NCBI GenBank assembly: GCA_002686355.1
Contig: NZBV01000006.1
Location: forward strand, 1-6,195
Direction of reading: 5' to 3'
Source: Candidatus Pacearchaeota archaeon
GTDB taxonomy: Archaea; Nanobdellota; Nanobdellia; Pacearchaeales; GW2011-AR1
DNA: 6,195 nucleotides
In this document: positions 4,459-6,195 of the stretch, in pieces
How the letters are laid out: each line of letters starts with the position of its first letter
How positions within the stretch are numbered: the stretch's first letter is position 1
Made by a program: the position numbers and the translations under genes
The notes under the pieces: model-generated
What the model saw: only the letters and a program-made list of their open reading frames with translations
Databases searched by the model: none
What the model was told of the DNA's origin: nothing

Positions 4459-4692
4459 ATGAAGACACCCCTAACACTTCAAAAATCTTCTCAGTTATCA
4501 AACATAAAACCAAGGAAAATTGATGAGTTCCTCCAAAAAAAGATTAATGAGAACTACAAATTATTATTCGAAGCAAAAAGAGAAAGAAATAGAAAAACCA
4601 TAAAAAAGGTATTAGAGAAAAATAAAATTCTTAACCAAACTTCTCAAACACCCCTCCCAGCCCAATTTCAAATAATGCAACAGGCATTTTAA
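4459..4692 (+). CDS. Doubtful small ORF overlapping the pheT 3' end antisense
   Basis: A 77-residue reading frame beginning with ATG 10 nt after the previous stop; a GTG at 4426 would extend it to 88 residues and overlap the previous gene by 23 nt. The middle, about KPRKIDEF to EKNKIL, is Lys/Glu/Asn-rich and looks like a coding helix. The last 20 codons lie opposite the end of pheT, from 4631, and probably have no selected sequence of their own. No domain, signal peptide or family was recognised, and no good ribosome binding site or promoter was seen. It may be a real small protein translated after the 3960 gene, a gene whose original stop was lost, or a chance ORF. Confidence 0.4.
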   Translation: MKTPLTLQKSSQLSNIKPRKIDEFLQKKINENYKLLFEAKRERNRKTIKKVLEKNKILNQTSQTPLPAQFQIMQQAF

Positions 4693-6195
4693 TTTTCCAG
4701 TTCTTCAATATCCTTGGATGAACTTCTCCGACAAAACCAGCTGACTTTCCCTCAACAAAAACCTCTGCAACCCTTCCATCAATAAAACATTGTGGAAAAT
4801 CATCTGCCTCTTTAAATTCTATTTTCAAATCAAGCATTTTAAACAAATATTCAAGAATTTGTTTCGCTTCTGTGAAATTTCCAGGAGCAATTGCCATTGC
4901 AAGATTCTCTTCCTCTTTAACCTTATTATTTTGCAAACCAAAAATCCTTCCAATCTCAAAAATTTTCTGAGGATATTCAGAATCTTTATTTTCTGCAAAG
5001 ATTCTTAGCAAAATATGTGCAAGATTTTTCCTTAAAACATTATACTCTGTTTTTGATTCTTCAACCTCAATTAAATTTTTTTCCTGTTTCTCACTAAGAC
5101 CCATTTTTTCAATCAAATCTTTTTTAGTAGTCAAATGATAACTCGAGACTTCTAGCAAATTCATTCCAGCCAAAATTTCTGCAATCTTTCTTTTAATAGT
5201 TTCATTAGGGTCTTCTTCTCCGATTGTTGAAATGTCTGGAATTTCTGGGATGAAGTTTTCATACCCATAAGCAATTGCAACATCTTCAATTAAATCTACT
5301 TCATGCAGGACATCTGTTCTCCAAGAAGGGATTTCAACAGACCCTTTAGAATAATTATATCCCATTCTCTCTAAGAAATTCTTAATTTGTTTGTCATTCA
5401 ATTTTATGCCAAGTAATTTCTCTGCATTTTTCAAAGAAATTTTCATTTTTTCAGGAGTAAAGTTGGGAGTAATTTCTTTTTTCTTGTATGTTAATTCCAT
5501 CTGATAGATTCTCCCACCCATATCAACTAAAGTTGTTGCAAGTATGTTCATACACTTCTTTAAAAGCCCAAAATCAAATCCAGAACATTCAATAAAAACA
5601 TCTTTTGTGTTCTCTGTAATTTTTCCTGTCGATTGAGAATTGATTATTGGAGTCATGCTCATAATCTGACCCTCAGCGTCAACAAAGATGGGAAATTTCG
5701 CCTTTCCTGCCAACAAATGAGCATAATCTCTCCCAGCAGGGTGCCTCTGCAAAATTTGCAAACCAGATAATTCTCTGTCCATTTCCAACGGAACAAATTT
5801 TACTTTGTCTGGTTCCAGTGCTTTATAAGTTATAGGAAGTTTTATTTTTTCAAGAGGATAAATTCCAATTCCAAATTTTTTTCTTTTCCTCCCTAATGTG
5901 AAATGAAGCTTCTCTTGAATATTTACTATCTCCTTAATTTTTTCATCATCAAACTTCAAATTTTTAATAATTGCACAAACAGTATAAGGCCTAATATTTT
6001 TCACAGAAGGATCAATTATAACTTTGTAATTTTTCTCTGGCTTGTTTAACTTATATTTTTTCAGGCCAGTTTTCTTTCCCAAAAAAGCAAGAAAGCTTCT
6101 TTTAAATCCTTGATACGAAAGTAAATCAGGACGATTTGGAAAAATCTCTAGTTCAATCTCACTATTATCAAAACTCTCCAAGGTGGTCCCAAACA
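4631..6195 (-). CDS. pheT: Phenylalanine-tRNA ligase beta subunit (partial, N-terminus cut by window edge)
   Basis: The beta subunit of the alpha2-beta2 class II enzyme that charges tRNA-Phe. The stop is at 4631-4633 and the frame is open to the window edge. About 520 residues are visible, against roughly 550 for archaeal PheT, so some 30-40 N-terminal residues are missing. Numbering from the TTG codon at 6181, which I take as internal because reading continues upstream as FGTT, the conserved EIFPNRPDLLS is at 12-22. The B3/4 domain spans about 65-225, including RHPAGRDYAHLLAG (147-160) and the MTPIINSQSTG stretch. The B5 domain lies at about 238-312, with PSWRTDVLHEVDLIEDVAIAYGY (285-307, given here as part of the family signature), followed by the catalytic-core-like domain to 516. 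It is the compact archaeal/eukaryotic form lacking the bacterial N-terminal tRNA-binding domain. pheS is not in the window. Confidence 0.96.
   Translation of the reverse strand, partial: FGTTLESFDNSEIELEIFPNRPDLLSYQGFKRSFLAFLGKKTGLKKYKLNKPEKNYKVIIDPSVKNIRPYTVCAIIKNLKFDDEKIKEIVNIQEKLHFTLGRKRKKFGIGIYPLEKIKLPITYKALEPDKVKFVPLEMDRELSGLQILQRHPAGRDYAHLLAGKAKFPIFVDAEGQIMSMTPIINSQSTGKITENTKDVFIECSGFDFGLLKKCMNILATTLVDMGGRIYQMELTYKKKEITPNFTPEKMKISLKNAEKLLGIKLNDKQIKNFLERMGYNYSKGSVEIPSWRTDVLHEVDLIEDVAIAYGYENFIPEIPDISTIGEEDPNETIKRKIAEILAGMNLLEVSSYHLTTKKDLIEKMGLSEKQEKNLIEVEESKTEYNVLRKNLAHILLRIFAENKDSEYPQKIFEIGRIFGLQNNKVKEEENLAMAIAPGNFTEAKQILEYLFKMLDLKIEFKEADDFPQCFIDGRVAEVFVEGKSAGFVGEVHPRILKNWKIKMPVALFEIGLGGVFEKFG

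Noticed and set aside
4790..5008. Plus-strand 72-codon frame inside pheT
   Set aside because: It is antisense to the conserved C-terminal domain of PheT and consists of Phe/Ile/Lys-rich shadow sequence.

Overview
The window looks archaeal and most resembles a small, AT-rich genome of the DPANN type (Woesearchaeota/Pacearchaeota-like). The evidence is a clamp-loader small subunit of archaeal/eukaryotic type, a 38-residue ribosomal protein eL41, an archaeal-length PheT, two tRNA genes with introns in the anticodon loop, no encoded CCA ends, and TATA-like boxes centred about 25 to 28 bases before several start codons, which suggests leaderless transcripts. The lineage is inferred from gene style, not proven.

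Layout. Bases 1-2800 are almost entirely minus strand: the 5' part of rfcS (cut by the left edge), an intergenic stretch holding a possible decayed reading frame, eL41, an endonuclease III, tRNA-Glu(CUC) with an unusually long intron of about 191 nt, a 92-residue protein resembling domain 2 of EF-Tu, and tRNA-Gln(CUG). Bases 2899-3711 are plus strand and hold three small membrane-protein genes of unknown function. The first two overlap by 4 nt and share a C-terminal sequence motif. tRNA-Thr(GGU), with a 45-nt intron, lies on the minus strand at 3719-3836. A plus-strand gene for a 162-residue helical, charged protein follows, then a doubtful small ORF whose 3' end runs antisense into pheT. pheT fills the rest of the window on the minus strand and is cut by the right edge.

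The recognised genes are core information processing: replication clamp loading, base-excision repair, ribosome, tRNAs and aminoacylation. They look individually promoted rather than organised into one operon. No CRISPR array, transposase, toxin-antitoxin pair or obvious defence system was seen. The least explained material is the small membrane-protein cluster between tRNA-Gln and tRNA-Thr, the large structured tRNA-Glu intron, and several perfect hairpins between genes.
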